Shown: positions 37,275 to 45,693, counted from the first letter of the stretch. The stretch: DNA of 64,000 nucleotides from Draconibacterium aestuarii (GCA_026671195.1 JAPOHD010000015.1:62001-126000); one strand, 5' to 3'. Numbers and translations are program-made. The notes: generated by a model not told the origin, from the sequence alone.

Positions 37275-38171
37275 ATGCTTGAAAAGATTCCAATTTATGA
37301 ATTACCATTCAAGGGGAACGAAAAACTTGAATTTAAAATATATCGGGTAAAAGGTGTTGAGATTCAACGAAAAGACTACCCTCATAAAACAGAGTTGCCT
37401 CATAAACACAACTATTTTGAGGTTTGTTTTTTTACCGGAGGAAGTGGCAAACACGAAATTGATTTTAAAACGCATAAAATTAAGGCGCCTTCTATTCATT
37501 TTTTGCGCCCCGGGCAAGTGCATGTTATTTACCGCGAAAAGGAATATCGGGGCTATTTACTGGTATTTTCTGAAGAGTTTTTTAACCTTAATTTTCAAAA
37601 TCTGGAAGTAATCCCTGGGTATCCATTAATCACTCAGCTTGAAAACGGGCCTATATTAAATTTGGGACAGGTACAATACGACGAATTTAACCAGCTTATT
37701 CAGAGTGTTATAACTGAACTTAAGAGCCGCGATGACGATTCGGATGAGATAATTGTCTCGTTCCTTAAAATTTTCTTTTTAAAACTCAGGCAGAACTTCT
37801 CGAAACTGGTGACTACAAAAAACGAAACAACATCGTCAATGAGGGCTTTGGTATATCGTTTTAACCAACTGGTGGAGGAGAATTACAGCCAAATTCATCA
37901 TGTAAAAGAATATGCCGAAGTGTTGGGCGAATCACCTATTAATCTGAATCGGGCCATAAAATCGGTAACCGAAAAAACGGCCAGCGAAATTATAATCGAC
38001 CGTTTAATGCTTGAAGCCAAACGATTATTGATCTATTCTAATTTAAGCAACAAAGAGGTGGCCTATAAATTAAACTACGAAGACCCCTCGTATTTTACTC
38101 GTATTTTTAGGAAAAAGACCGGCTTAACACCCAGTGCATTTCGAACCCAAATGAGTGAACAATATCGTTAA
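37275..38171 (+). CDS. AraC family transcriptional regulator
   Basis: A one-component regulator with an N-terminal cupin-like sensor (about 1-140, with HKHNYFEVCFFTGGSG and IHFLRPGQVH) and a C-terminal AraC double helix-turn-helix (about 190-295, with VKEYAEVLGESPINLNRAIKSVT and SNKEVAYKLNYEDPSYFTRIFRKKTGLTPSAFR). The length of 298 is standard. Its targets are unknown; the convergent dehydrogenase shares the stop region (GTTAAC) but is not an obvious target. Confidence 0.9.
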   Translation: MLEKIPIYELPFKGNEKLEFKIYRVKGVEIQRKDYPHKTELPHKHNYFEVCFFTGGSGKHEIDFKTHKIKAPSIHFLRPGQVHVIYREKEYRGYLLVFSEEFFNLNFQNLEVIPGYPLITQLENGPILNLGQVQYDEFNQLIQSVITELKSRDDDSDEIIVSFLKIFFLKLRQNFSKLVTTKNETTSSMRALVYRFNQLVEENYSQIHHVKEYAEVLGESPINLNRAIKSVTEKTASEIIIDRLMLEAKRLLIYSNLSNKEVAYKLNYEDPSYFTRIFRKKTGLTPSAFRTQMSEQYR

Positions 38172-39118
38172 CTCACTACATTTATTGGTTTCCCGTTAAT
38201 AAATGCTTCCAGGTTATCTCCGGCAATTTGCATTAAACGTTGGCGGGCTTCAAGGGTTGCCCAAGCAATATGTGGTGTTATGTAGCAGTTTTTAGCTTTT
38301 GGCAGCGGATTATTTTCTGTGGCAGGTTCAACCGATAAAACATCGAGACCAGCACCTGCAATCCTGCCTGCGTTTAATGCATCGGCCAAATCCTGTTCGT
38401 TAATTAACGGGCCACGTCCGGTGTTGATTAAAAAGGCTGAGGTTTTCATTTTCCCAATGGTTTCTGTATTTATGAATCCCTGGTTCGACTCGTTTAAAGG
38501 ACAGTTGATACTGATAAAGTCACTTTCTGCCAGAAGTGTATTCAAATCAACCTGTGTGGCATCTAAATCCGTATTTTTTTTGCTTCGGTTATTGAAAATG
38601 ATTTTCATACCAAATGCAAATCCGATTTTAGCAACTGCCTGACCAATTTGTCCAAATCCAATAATACCCATTGTTTTGCCGGCAAGTTCGGTTTGTGGTG
38701 TAAGCCAATAGGCAAAATCGATGCTTTTGGCCCACTTGCCAGAAGCAACCGACACGGCATGTTCCGAAATATTTTGTGCAAAATGAAGTATGTGTGAGAA
38801 TACCATTTGCGCTACTGAAGATGTGCTGTAGGCCGGAATATTACAAACTGTTATTCCTCCTTTTTGGGCAGCTTCAGTATCAACTACATTATAGCCGGTG
38901 GCAAGTACCCCGATAAATTTTAGTTTTGGTAGTTGCTCAATAATTTCTTTGTTCAGAACTACTTTATTGGTAAATACAGCCTCCGCGTCAAGTGCCCGCT
39001 CCAAAGTAAGTGCGGGTTGTGTGCGATCGAAAACAGTACATGCACCAAAATTTTCAATTCTGTTCCAGGTTAAATCTCCAGGATTTAAAGTATAGCCATC
39101 AAGTACAACAATCTTCAT
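38168..39118 (-). CDS. D-2-hydroxyacid dehydrogenase (glycerate dehydrogenase-like)
   Basis: An NAD-dependent D-isomer 2-hydroxyacid dehydrogenase. The Rossmann motif GIIGFGQIGQ is near residue 152. The catalytic Arg lies in NTGRGPLINEQDL, the Glu in LDVLSVEP and the His in ITPHIAWAT. The first residues MKIVVLDGYTLNPGDL and the length of 316 resemble HprA-type glycerate dehydrogenases. Two ATGs are possible (39136 and 39118); the later one starts directly at the core strand. No pathway partner is adjacent. Confidence 0.85.
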   Translation of the reverse strand: MKIVVLDGYTLNPGDLTWNRIENFGACTVFDRTQPALTLERALDAEAVFTNKVVLNKEIIEQLPKLKFIGVLATGYNVVDTEAAQKGGITVCNIPAYSTSSVAQMVFSHILHFAQNISEHAVSVASGKWAKSIDFAYWLTPQTELAGKTMGIIGFGQIGQAVAKIGFAFGMKIIFNNRSKKNTDLDATQVDLNTLLAESDFISINCPLNESNQGFINTETIGKMKTSAFLINTGRGPLINEQDLADALNAGRIAGAGLDVLSVEPATENNPLPKAKNCYITPHIAWATLEARQRLMQIAGDNLEAFINGKPINVVS

Positions 39119-39155
39119 TTTATATGGATTTTGCATTTAGAAATTTCAAAAATAG

Positions 39156-39181
39156 TCAAATAGAATAATCAAATAGAATAA
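39156..39181. repeat. 13-bp tandem duplication
   Basis: TCAAATAGAATAA occurs twice with no spacer in the gap upstream of the dehydrogenase. It looks like replication slippage in AT-rich DNA; no function is apparent. Confidence 0.6.
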
Positions 39182-39397
39182 TTTTTAACTGATAATTATA
39201 GTATTCTGATTAATCCCTACATGGTCAGTAGCGAGAGGGCAAGCGTGTAATCTTTTGAACGTTAGTCAAAATTTAATGTTACTCAGCAGTTAATAAGTTA
39301 AGGCGTAGTGCTTGATTTTTCAAATCCTTGTATTAACTTGCGAAGTAGAAGTATTTGAAGAGGGAGTTGCTGTTAAACCCAATTATAGATAAACCCA

Positions 39398-39766
39398 ATG
39401 ACTAAATTAAAAATCCTTGTTGCAGAGGATGATGCAATAAACAGAAAGTTGTTTTCATACATTTTAAAAGATATTTCCAGAGATTTACTCATGGCGTCGA
39501 ATGGTGTTGAAGCAATAAACATCTACAAAGAGCATAAGGATATTGATTTGATATTGATGGATATCAGAATGCCGGAAATGGATGGTTATGAAGCCACACA
39601 TCGTATCCGGCAGATGAATAAGGATATTAAAATTCTTGCTTTGTCGGCCTTTTCGTTGTCAAGCGAAGGAGGTAAAGCTGTTCGAAACGGATTTGATGAT
39701 TATGTGGCAAAACCGGTCTTCAAAGATGTTTTGATGAAGACCATCGCAAAGTATTTTGAAATTTAA
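39398..39766 (+). CDS. Stand-alone response regulator receiver protein
   Basis: A CheY-like receiver with no output domain. The acidic pair D11/D12, phospho-acceptor D55 (LILMDIRMPEMDG), the SAF segment at about 82-85 and the invariant Lys in YVAKPVF are all present. At 122 residues it consists of one domain only. The sequence style (DAINRKLFSYIL, MPEMDGYEA) is that of receivers found in hybrid histidine kinases, so it may take phosphate from a distant hybrid kinase. No kinase gene is adjacent. Confidence 0.9.
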   Translation: MTKLKILVAEDDAINRKLFSYILKDISRDLLMASNGVEAINIYKEHKDIDLILMDIRMPEMDGYEATHRIRQMNKDIKILALSAFSLSSEGGKAVRNGFDDYVAKPVFKDVLMKTIAKYFEI

Positions 39767-39905
39767 TGAATCGGAAATAACGGTTCCTGTTTTCTTCGAA
39801 AGATCTCAAGAAAGAACCCTTTAATTCAACAACTCTTGAAAATAGCTCCTGTCTTTTATTCAATTTGAAGAACAGCTATATTTTTGATTTGAAATAATAT
39901 AAAGT

Positions 39906-39939
39906 AAAAAACTTCCATTATTTAGAATAGAAGTTTTTT
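39906..39939. terminator. Bidirectional terminator between the receiver and PspC genes
   Basis: ACTTCCATT and AATAGAAGT form a 9-bp stem (fully paired with a G-U on the minus strand), with A5 before and T6 after. It ends the PspC operon on the minus strand and possibly the receiver gene on the plus strand. Confidence 0.65.
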
Positions 39940-39975
39940 GGGTGCATTTTACGGTTCGTTATCAATGATTTTCAA

Positions 39976-40611
39976 CTATGTTTGACTTTCCCGTTTTTTA
40001 GAAAAGAAACCCGATTTTCGGAATTTATTATAGCTCTCTTTTACTGAGTTCACTTCATCTTTAATAAACTTTTCGATATTCTTTACCGTGACTTCTTCTC
40101 CTCTCATTTCAAGGCGTTGCGATGTGTTAACTGCTTTCGGAACAGCTATCCACAGAATTATATATGCCAGCAATGCTCCTCCTGAAGTAACAAAGAACAA
40201 CAGCACAACTATGAGTCGTAAAATAGCAATGTCCATGTTAAAGTATGCTGCTAATCCACTGCAAACGCCACCTAAAACACTTTGTTCCGGATCGCGATAC
40301 AGTCTTCTTTTGCGTTTTGTTTGTTCTTGAGCAGGTGCTTCACTATCTTCATCAGTATAATCTTCGAAAGTACCCATTGTTTCAATCACTTTGTTTACCC
40401 ACTCCAGCGTAACTACGTTTTTTTCATTTGTCGATCGTTCTATAAATAACTCTGCAATTCGGGCCTCAATATCAGCTGTAATCTCTTTTCCTTCTTCGCT
40501 GTTCCCAAAATGCTGTTTTAATTTCATCATGTATTTCTGTAGTACTTCGTAAGCATCTTCTTCAATGTGAAATACACTGCCGCTAATGTTTATGGTGAAT
40601 GTTTTTTTCAT
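39976..40611 (-). CDS. PspC domain membrane protein
   Basis: The N-terminal soluble part (1-95) starts KTFTINISGSVFHIEEDAYEVLQKYM, seen in Bacteroidota PspC proteins. A PspC domain follows at about 105-165 (LYRDPEQSVLGGVCSGLAAYFNMD) with one or two membrane segments (LRLIVVLLFFVTSGGALLAYIILWIAVP), and a basic tail ends the protein. PspC proteins take part in envelope stress responses; the N-terminal domain is specific to this phylum. It is the last gene of the operon secreted repeat protein-PadR-PspC, 32 bases after padR. Confidence 0.88.
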   Translation of the reverse strand: MKKTFTINISGSVFHIEEDAYEVLQKYMMKLKQHFGNSEEGKEITADIEARIAELFIERSTNEKNVVTLEWVNKVIETMGTFEDYTDEDSEAPAQEQTKRKRRLYRDPEQSVLGGVCSGLAAYFNMDIAILRLIVVLLFFVTSGGALLAYIILWIAVPKAVNTSQRLEMRGEEVTVKNIEKFIKDEVNSVKESYNKFRKSGFFSKKRESQT

Positions 40612-40643
40612 CGTATTGTTCTTTATAATTTATAATTGTCTAT

Positions 40644-40976
40644 TTAGGCCCGGTTTGTTTTTACTTTCTCGACTGCATCTACCAGATCGCTCCACGAAAT
40701 TTCAAGTTCTTTCAGAAATTTTCTGCCGGCATCGGTCAGCTCATAATATTTACGAGGTGGTCCCTGATTCGATTCTTCCCAACGATAGGTCAGTAACCCG
40801 GCATTTTTCAGTCGTGTTAACAGTGGATAAAGCGTTCCTTCAACCACAATCATCTTTGCTTTTTTTAATCCTTCAATTATATTAATTGCATAGAGTGGCT
40901 TTTCGCTTAGAACGATTAGGATACAATACTCGAGAACTCCTTTCCTCATTTGTGCTTTTGCGTTTTCTATTTTCAT
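40644..40976 (-). CDS. PadR family transcriptional regulator
   Basis: A 110-residue winged-helix regulator. It shows the PadR pattern QMRKGVLEYCILIVL, then EGTLYPLLTRLKNAGLLTYRW for the recognition helix, the wing GPPRKYYELTDAGRKFL, and a short C-terminal dimerisation helix. PadR proteins of this short type often repress the operon they sit in. Here that would be the secreted four-repeat protein (57 bases upstream) and the PspC protein downstream. Confidence 0.9.
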   Translation of the reverse strand: MKIENAKAQMRKGVLEYCILIVLSEKPLYAINIIEGLKKAKMIVVEGTLYPLLTRLKNAGLLTYRWEESNQGPPRKYYELTDAGRKFLKELEISWSDLVDAVEKVKTNRA

Positions 40977-41033
40977 TTCAACTGATTTTAAAGTTTTTCT
41001 GTCATTCTCGTTTCATCCCCGGAACAGTGTTGC

Positions 41034-41537
41034 TTAAACATTCCAAACTTTATCCGAAATCATCCAGCTTTCTAATTTCAAGGGTTGTTCATCTTCTCCG
41101 GTTGCATTAAATAAATTCTCATTTAGCATCCAGTCTTCAATCTCCAGTTCACTTTCCGTTTCCTCAAGAAACATCTCAGTTGCGTAATTAAAATAACTTT
41201 CATTGGTCATCCAGTTTTCCAATACCATTGGGCTTTCACTTTCAACTTCAAAAGAAATGAATGTTCCGAAGCTATCTTCATTCATCATCCAGTTTTCTAT
41301 TTCCAAAGTCTCTTCATTTTCTTCGGCATAGTACGAAGTTAGATCTGCATGGCTCGAAACAGTTGCAGGTTTAGCTTTTGTTTCATTCATTGCAATTGCG
41401 ATGTCTTTAAAACCGTTATTTTCGTAAACCGATTTCCAAAAATCCTGAGCATTTACAGTTGTACTTAATATTACAACACTAAATATAACTGCCATTGATT
41501 TTAAAATTGTTTGCTGAACATTGTTTTTTGTTTTCAT
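41034..41537 (-). CDS. Secreted protein with four LEIEnWMxNE repeats
   Basis: No named family. The protein has a signal peptide (to TVNAQ). The C-terminal two-thirds contain four imperfect repeats about 25-30 residues apart: LEIENWMMNEDSF, MVLENWMTNESYF, LEIEDWMLNENLF and LKLESWMISDKVW. The WM pair is invariant and the segments between are acidic. The repeats end exactly at the C-terminus. It is the first gene of an operon with PadR and PspC regulators and has its own promoter 145 bases upstream. An envelope-stress or metal/ligand-binding role can only be guessed. Confidence 0.72.
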   Translation of the reverse strand: MKTKNNVQQTILKSMAVIFSVVILSTTVNAQDFWKSVYENNGFKDIAIAMNETKAKPATVSSHADLTSYYAEENEETLEIENWMMNEDSFGTFISFEVESESPMVLENWMTNESYFNYATEMFLEETESELEIEDWMLNENLFNATGEDEQPLKLESWMISDKVWNV

Positions 41538-41985
41538 GACTTATCCTCCTGTTTTGTTTTTGTTTTATTGAAATTGTTTTGTCTTGTTTTCGCTATTAAG
41601 ACGTTGTTTTTTTTGATTCGTTACACTTTATATAGAACTTTATTTAAACTGCTACTGTATTTTAGATAGTAAAATGTAAAGCAAATATATGGATAAAAAA
41701 TGGTACCATGCAAAACATAGTAGATGTTTTTTTGAATTATTTTTTATTGAAATGACGTAAAAGGCAGAATAACAGAGCTTTGTGTGTTTTGCTTGATTTT
41801 GGAATAAATTGTTTTAATAGACGAAATAATTGAGGTTTGATTCATTTTAGTATTGAATTTTGTTTTCAAAAAAAATGCAAAAAATGAGTAATACAGGTGA
41901 AAAAATATTTTTCAGAGGCAATTTGGATGACGATTGAATTAAAAATCAGAGGTGAGAAATTGCATACTTTTTTTACTTTTACCCC
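41538..41985. other. Divergent upstream region of the repeat-protein operon and mobA
   Basis: No gene is seen. It contains the promoter for the minus-strand operon at 41682-41714. On the mobA side TACTTTTA just before the ATG is an imperfect -7 box. The rest is AT-rich, with no terminator or RNA recognised. Confidence 0.45.
41682..41714 (-). promoter_or_regulatory. Promoter of the repeat protein-PadR-PspC operon
   Basis: On the minus strand TTTG, 21 bases and TATATTTG match the Bacteroidota consensus. Transcription would start near 41675, giving a leader of about 140 bases. The imperfect dyad CTACTGTATTTTAGATAGTA at 41652-41671, inside the leader, could be a PadR operator. Confidence 0.55.
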
Positions 41986-42537
41986 ATGCAAACAACAGCC
42001 ATAATTTTAGCCGGAGGTAAAAGCAAACGAATGGGAACCGACAAAGCTTTGTTAAAAGTCGGCGGGACAGCATTGCTCGAAAAGTCGGTTGCACTTTGCA
42101 AAACTGTATGCAACCATATTATAATCAGTTCGAACAACACGGAACATGATAAATACGGATATCCGCTGGTTGCCGATGAAATTGAAAATTGCGGCCCGAT
42201 GGGAGGTATTTATTCATCGCTGAAGAAATCAGAAACAGAATGGAATTTTATAATCAGCGTTGATTCCGCTTATGTAGAACCGGAGTTTGTATCATTTTTG
42301 TTTTCACAAGCCGGCGATTTTGATGCCATCGTACCTTTTTCTTCAAACGGAAGAGAACCTTTAATTGCTTTGTACAATAAGCAGAGTTTGCCTGTAATTG
42401 AAGAAAACTTGAATACAGGTAATTTTCGCGTAAATAACCTTTTGAATGCAATAAATACAAAATGGATTGATGCTGAAAGCTGGATAGAAAAGTATCCGAA
42501 GTTATTTTATAACCTAAACCGGCCGGAGGATTTGTAA
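41986..42537 (+). CDS. mobA: Molybdenum cofactor guanylyltransferase
   Basis: Adds GMP to molybdopterin to form the bis-MGD cofactor used by DMSO-reductase-family enzymes. The nucleotide-binding start ILAGGKSKRMGTDKALLKVGG is diagnostic, with GPMGGIYSSL and the metal-binding VDSAYV where many homologues have CDMP. The 183 residues are slightly short but complete. The gene lies at the edge of the sulfur island that encodes a bis-MGD molybdoenzyme (49872-52127), which explains its position. Confidence 0.9.
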   Translation: MQTTAIILAGGKSKRMGTDKALLKVGGTALLEKSVALCKTVCNHIIISSNNTEHDKYGYPLVADEIENCGPMGGIYSSLKKSETEWNFIISVDSAYVEPEFVSFLFSQAGDFDAIVPFSSNGREPLIALYNKQSLPVIEENLNTGNFRVNNLLNAINTKWIDAESWIEKYPKLFYNLNRPEDL

Positions 42538-42573
42538 TTCCTGATAATTGCGACTGTGACCGAAAACTAACTT

Positions 42574-43263
42574 CTATCCAAAATCCGAAATATTTTGCAG
42601 CCTTTTTTTATCCGATATCAAAATGTCTTTCCCAAAAATTTTAATGATTTTGTCTTTTCTGAATTCTGAGAGTGTTCGAATTACATTTTCCGTAGTCATA
42701 CCGATGTACTCGGCAATTTCGCGGCGCGAGATAGGAAGTTCAAACTCGTCGTTCTTATAAATATAGTCTGAAAAATACAGCAAAACATGTGCGATTCTGC
42801 CTTTTAAATGTTTGCGTTTTATAGCCAGGTTGTCCAGAAGAATTTTATCAGTGGCTTCGCTGATGCGCGCCATTAAATCCATGGCAAACAATGCGTTTTC
42901 CTGTGCATGATTTTTTACAACATCCAGGTCGAGTATGCACACGGTAGTATCTTCAATAGCGGTAACCGAGTATTTATAAGTCTTTGATGAAAAAACGGAG
43001 AGAAGACTGACAAAATCAAAAGGTTTTGAAAAGCTTATTATTTGATCTTTTCCATCAGTGCCTGTTTTTGATAGTTTAACCAATCCTTCTTTCATGTATA
43101 TAAATTCCCTGATTGGTTCGCCTTCGGTTGTAATAATTTCTCCTTTCGAATATTGCTTTTCTACTTTAATGTCGCAAATATTACTCATTTCACTTGCATC
43201 AACATGCGAGAAGAAAAGGCTTTTTAACTGACATTTTTCGCAACTGCAATTCGTTTTTCCCAT
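42574..43263 (-). CDS. Crp/Fnr family regulator with N-terminal cysteine cluster
   Basis: A cyclic-nucleotide-binding-fold regulator (cNMP domain about 25-145) with a C-terminal Crp-type helix-turn-helix (ISRREIAEYIGMTTENVIRTLSEFRKD). From the ATG at 43263 the N-terminus reads MGKTNCSCEKCQLK. Cysteines 6, 8 and 11, plus Cys 31, could hold an iron-sulfur cluster as in FNR, although the spacing differs from E. coli FNR. Homologous proteins control anaerobic respiration. It is divergent from the SQR-DUF1641-DsrC-DsrE operon, with a perfect palindrome between them, and is the best candidate regulator of this island. Confidence 0.85.
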   Translation of the reverse strand: MGKTNCSCEKCQLKSLFFSHVDASEMSNICDIKVEKQYSKGEIITTEGEPIREFIYMKEGLVKLSKTGTDGKDQIISFSKPFDFVSLLSVFSSKTYKYSVTAIEDTTVCILDLDVVKNHAQENALFAMDLMARISEATDKILLDNLAIKRKHLKGRIAHVLLYFSDYIYKNDEFELPISRREIAEYIGMTTENVIRTLSEFRKDKIIKIFGKDILISDKKRLQNISDFG

Positions 43264-43377
43264 ATTGTTGTTTATCGTCTTACTAAGATTCTGCAATGTA
43301 CCAAATTCTTATGATATTTATTATACGCTGTTAATTATCATAACGCGCTCAAAATCATCAATGTTCAGGTTCACTAA

Positions 43378-43395
43378 ATTTAAATGCATTTAAAT
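43378..43395. promoter_or_regulatory. 18-bp perfect palindrome before the SQR-like gene
   Basis: ATTTAAATG directly followed by CATTTAAAT lies 18 bases before the start codon at 43414, in the divergent region with the Crp/Fnr gene. A -7-like TAAATTTA overlaps its left half. Operator function is inferred from symmetry and position. Confidence 0.5.
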
Positions 43396-43413
43396 CAATA
43401 GAACTAAACGAAT

Positions 43414-44649
43414 ATGAAGAAACTTGTAATACTGGGTGCCGGTACAGCCGGAACCATGATGGCGAACAAACTCAGAGGAGCTTTAGACAGGGAAGAGTGG
43501 AGCATTACAATTGTCGACCAGTTTAAAACACATTATTACCAACCCGGATTTTTGTTTATCCCCTTTGGTATTTATAACAGTCATGATGTGATTAAACCAA
43601 AATCCGATTTTATCCCGACGGGTGTGAATATGATTTATTCGGCAATCGACAGGGTGGAAGCCGAATCGAATAAAGTGCATCTGGAAGGTGGAAAGATTTT
43701 GAACTACGATTACCTGATTATTGCCACCGGAACAAAAACATTTCCTGACGAAACGCCCGGATTACAAGATAAACTCTGGCACAAAGAGATTTTCGACTTT
43801 TATACCATTGAAGGAGCCTGTGCCTTGCAGCGGTTTTTCAAAGGCTGGGAAGGTGGTAAATTGGTAATGGCCATTACCGAACTGCCGTATAAATGCCCGG
43901 TAGCTCCGCTTGAGTTTGTGTTTTTGGCAGACGCTTATTTTACTCAAATTGGCATCCGCGACAAAGTGGATATAAGTTATGTGACGCCAATGCCAGGTGC
44001 TTTTACAAAACCTGTGGCTACAAAAATGCTGTCGGAGTTGCTGGCAGAAAAAAATATTACGGTCATCCCCGATTTTTATATCGAACGTGTGGATAATGAT
44101 TCGAAGAAATTGATTTCTTACGACGAAAGGGAAGTTGAATTTGATGTGCTTACAGTGGTGCCTGTTAATATGGGCGACGAAATGATTGAGCGCAGCGGTT
44201 TGGGCGACGACATGAATTTTGTTCCAACCGATAAAGAAACTTTACAATCGAAAAAGCACGAAAATATTTTTGTGTTGGGCGATGCTTCAAATATTCCTAC
44301 TTCGAAAGCCGGATCGGTGGCGCACTTTGCTGCTGAAATTCTTTTCGAAAACTTAATGAGTGCGATAGAAGGACGCCCCTTGCATGCTAAATTCGATGGA
44401 CATGCAAATTGTTACATCGAAACCGGATTTGGCAAAGGAGCACTTATCGATTTTAATTACGACACCGAACCGCTTCCCGGAACTTTCCCGCTACCGGGCC
44501 TTGGTCCGTTTGGCTTACTCGAGAATACAAAAATCAATCATTACGGAAAGGTAATGTTTCGCTGGATTTACTGGCACATTCTTTTAAAAGGAAAGGAATT
44601 GCCGGTTGAACCGCTGATGACAATGGCCGGGAAAAAGAAGGTGAATTAA
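43414..44649 (+). CDS. sqr: Sulfide:quinone oxidoreductase-like flavoprotein
   Basis: A FAD enzyme of the SQR/flavocytochrome c sulfide dehydrogenase family, expected to oxidise sulfide to polysulfide or a persulfide and pass electrons to quinone. The FAD-binding motif GAGTAGTMMANKL is at 8-20, ATGTKTFPDETPG at about 104-116 and FVLGDASNIPTSKAGSVAHF at 286-305. Cys 161 (YKCPVAP) and Cys 333 (HANCYIETG) match the two redox cysteines of SQR, and Cys 136 may match the third. The C-terminal WIYWHILLKGKELP looks like a membrane-binding helix. It leads an operon with DUF1641, DsrC and DsrE genes. Confidence 0.85.
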   Translation: MKKLVILGAGTAGTMMANKLRGALDREEWSITIVDQFKTHYYQPGFLFIPFGIYNSHDVIKPKSDFIPTGVNMIYSAIDRVEAESNKVHLEGGKILNYDYLIIATGTKTFPDETPGLQDKLWHKEIFDFYTIEGACALQRFFKGWEGGKLVMAITELPYKCPVAPLEFVFLADAYFTQIGIRDKVDISYVTPMPGAFTKPVATKMLSELLAEKNITVIPDFYIERVDNDSKKLISYDEREVEFDVLTVVPVNMGDEMIERSGLGDDMNFVPTDKETLQSKKHENIFVLGDASNIPTSKAGSVAHFAAEILFENLMSAIEGRPLHAKFDGHANCYIETGFGKGALIDFNYDTEPLPGTFPLPGLGPFGLLENTKINHYGKVMFRWIYWHILLKGKELPVEPLMTMAGKKKVN

Positions 44650-44665
44650 TTGAAAGGAACCTGAA

Positions 44666-45343
44666 ATGGAAGAAAAAGTATTGCAAGCGCAAATAACGGA
44701 ATTAAATCAAAAAGTTGATTTATTGCTGGAATATGTAAATCAGCAGCGGTTAAAAACCAATGAGCTGGAAGACCTTCTGGCCGACGTGTCGATTGTTGGA
44801 AAAGATATGTACGACACGGCGGTGGAAGAGCTGGATAACCGGATGGTGCATCTCGATTTGGATGATGTGAAAGGACTTATGCTTCGCGTTCTGAGGAATA
44901 TTGATAACATGAATAAGTTTCTGGAACTCTTCGAAAGTATGAACGATTTTATAAAGGATGCATCGCCAATATTTAATGAGGTAGTGATTGATTTCAGCAA
45001 AAAATTGCACGAGTTTGACCAAAAAGGATACTTCGAATTTTTTGCCGAAACAGGAAAAATATTCGATAATATAATTGCACACTATAAGCCGGAAGACGTT
45101 CGAGAACTGGCAGATAATGTGGTAACCATAATGGAAACGGTTCGTTCGGCAACACAGCCGGAAATGATGGCAGCACTTCACAACGGAATGAAAGTATACG
45201 GCAGCATGGAAGTCGACAATATTCCTGAATACTCAATCTTTAAAGTGTTGCGCGAAATGAACCAACCCGAGATGAAAAGGGCTTTGGGATTCTTTGTAAC
45301 CTTTATGAAGAACATGGCATCAGAAACAAATACAAATCAATAA
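44666..45343 (+). CDS. DUF1641 domain protein
   Basis: A soluble, helical 225-residue protein. The DUF1641 block is near residues 150-185 (LADNVVTIMETVRSATQPEMMAALHNG). The N-terminal 35 residues form a coiled coil. DUF1641 proteins are repeatedly found beside SQR-like flavoproteins and sulfur-carrier proteins, but their function is unknown. Here it lies 16 bases after the SQR-like gene and 20 bases before the DsrC-like gene. A role as an adaptor between flavoprotein and carrier is a guess from this context. Confidence 0.85.
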   Translation: MEEKVLQAQITELNQKVDLLLEYVNQQRLKTNELEDLLADVSIVGKDMYDTAVEELDNRMVHLDLDDVKGLMLRVLRNIDNMNKFLELFESMNDFIKDASPIFNEVVIDFSKKLHEFDQKGYFEFFAETGKIFDNIIAHYKPEDVRELADNVVTIMETVRSATQPEMMAALHNGMKVYGSMEVDNIPEYSIFKVLREMNQPEMKRALGFFVTFMKNMASETNTNQ

Positions 45344-45363
45344 AACAATTTAAAATTAAAATT

Positions 45364-45675
45364 ATGGCTGAAAAAACGTTAGCAGGAAAAACAGTTGAAG
45401 TAAACGACGAGGGGTATTTATTAAACCGGGATGACTGGGATAAGGATTTGGCTGCTGAAATGGCAAAAGAGGATGGTATTGAATTGACCGATAAACACTA
45501 CGAAGTACTTGAATACCTGAGAGAAAAAGAGGCTGCAGGCGAGTCGTTAACGATCCGTAAAGTTGGGAAGTCGGGGATTACCGATATTAAAGGATTGTAC
45601 CAGCTTTTTCCCGGTGGCCCGTTAAAGTTGTCATCCAAATATGCAGGCATTGCGAAACCCGCAAGTTGTGTTTAA
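45364..45675 (+). CDS. DsrC/TusE family sulfur carrier with a single C-terminal cysteine
   Basis: A small sulfur-carrier protein of the DsrC/TusE family. It has the family start VEVNDEGYLLNRDDWDKDLA, the TIRKVGKSG helix and the C-terminal arm ending PASCV. The penultimate Cys 102 (Cys A) is present. Eleven positions earlier, where dissimilatory DsrC has its second cysteine (Cys B), this protein has Ser 91. That single-cysteine pattern is the one known for TusE-like carriers, yet the neighbours are SQR and DsrE rather than tRNA-thiolation genes. It probably carries a persulfide within this pathway. Confidence 0.9.
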   Translation: MAEKTLAGKTVEVNDEGYLLNRDDWDKDLAAEMAKEDGIELTDKHYEVLEYLREKEAAGESLTIRKVGKSGITDIKGLYQLFPGGPLKLSSKYAGIAKPASCV

Positions 45676-45693
45676 TAACTAAAACCTAAAATT

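Noticed and set aside
39156-39181. 13-bp tandem duplication as a mobile-element target-site duplication
   Set aside because: The two copies are adjacent with nothing inserted between them, and no element is nearby.
43264-43413. Classic FNR or CRP site in the regulator/SQR divergent region
   Set aside because: No TTGAT-N4-ATCAA or TGTGA-N6-TCACA match was found; only the ATTTAAATGCATTTAAAT palindrome stands out.
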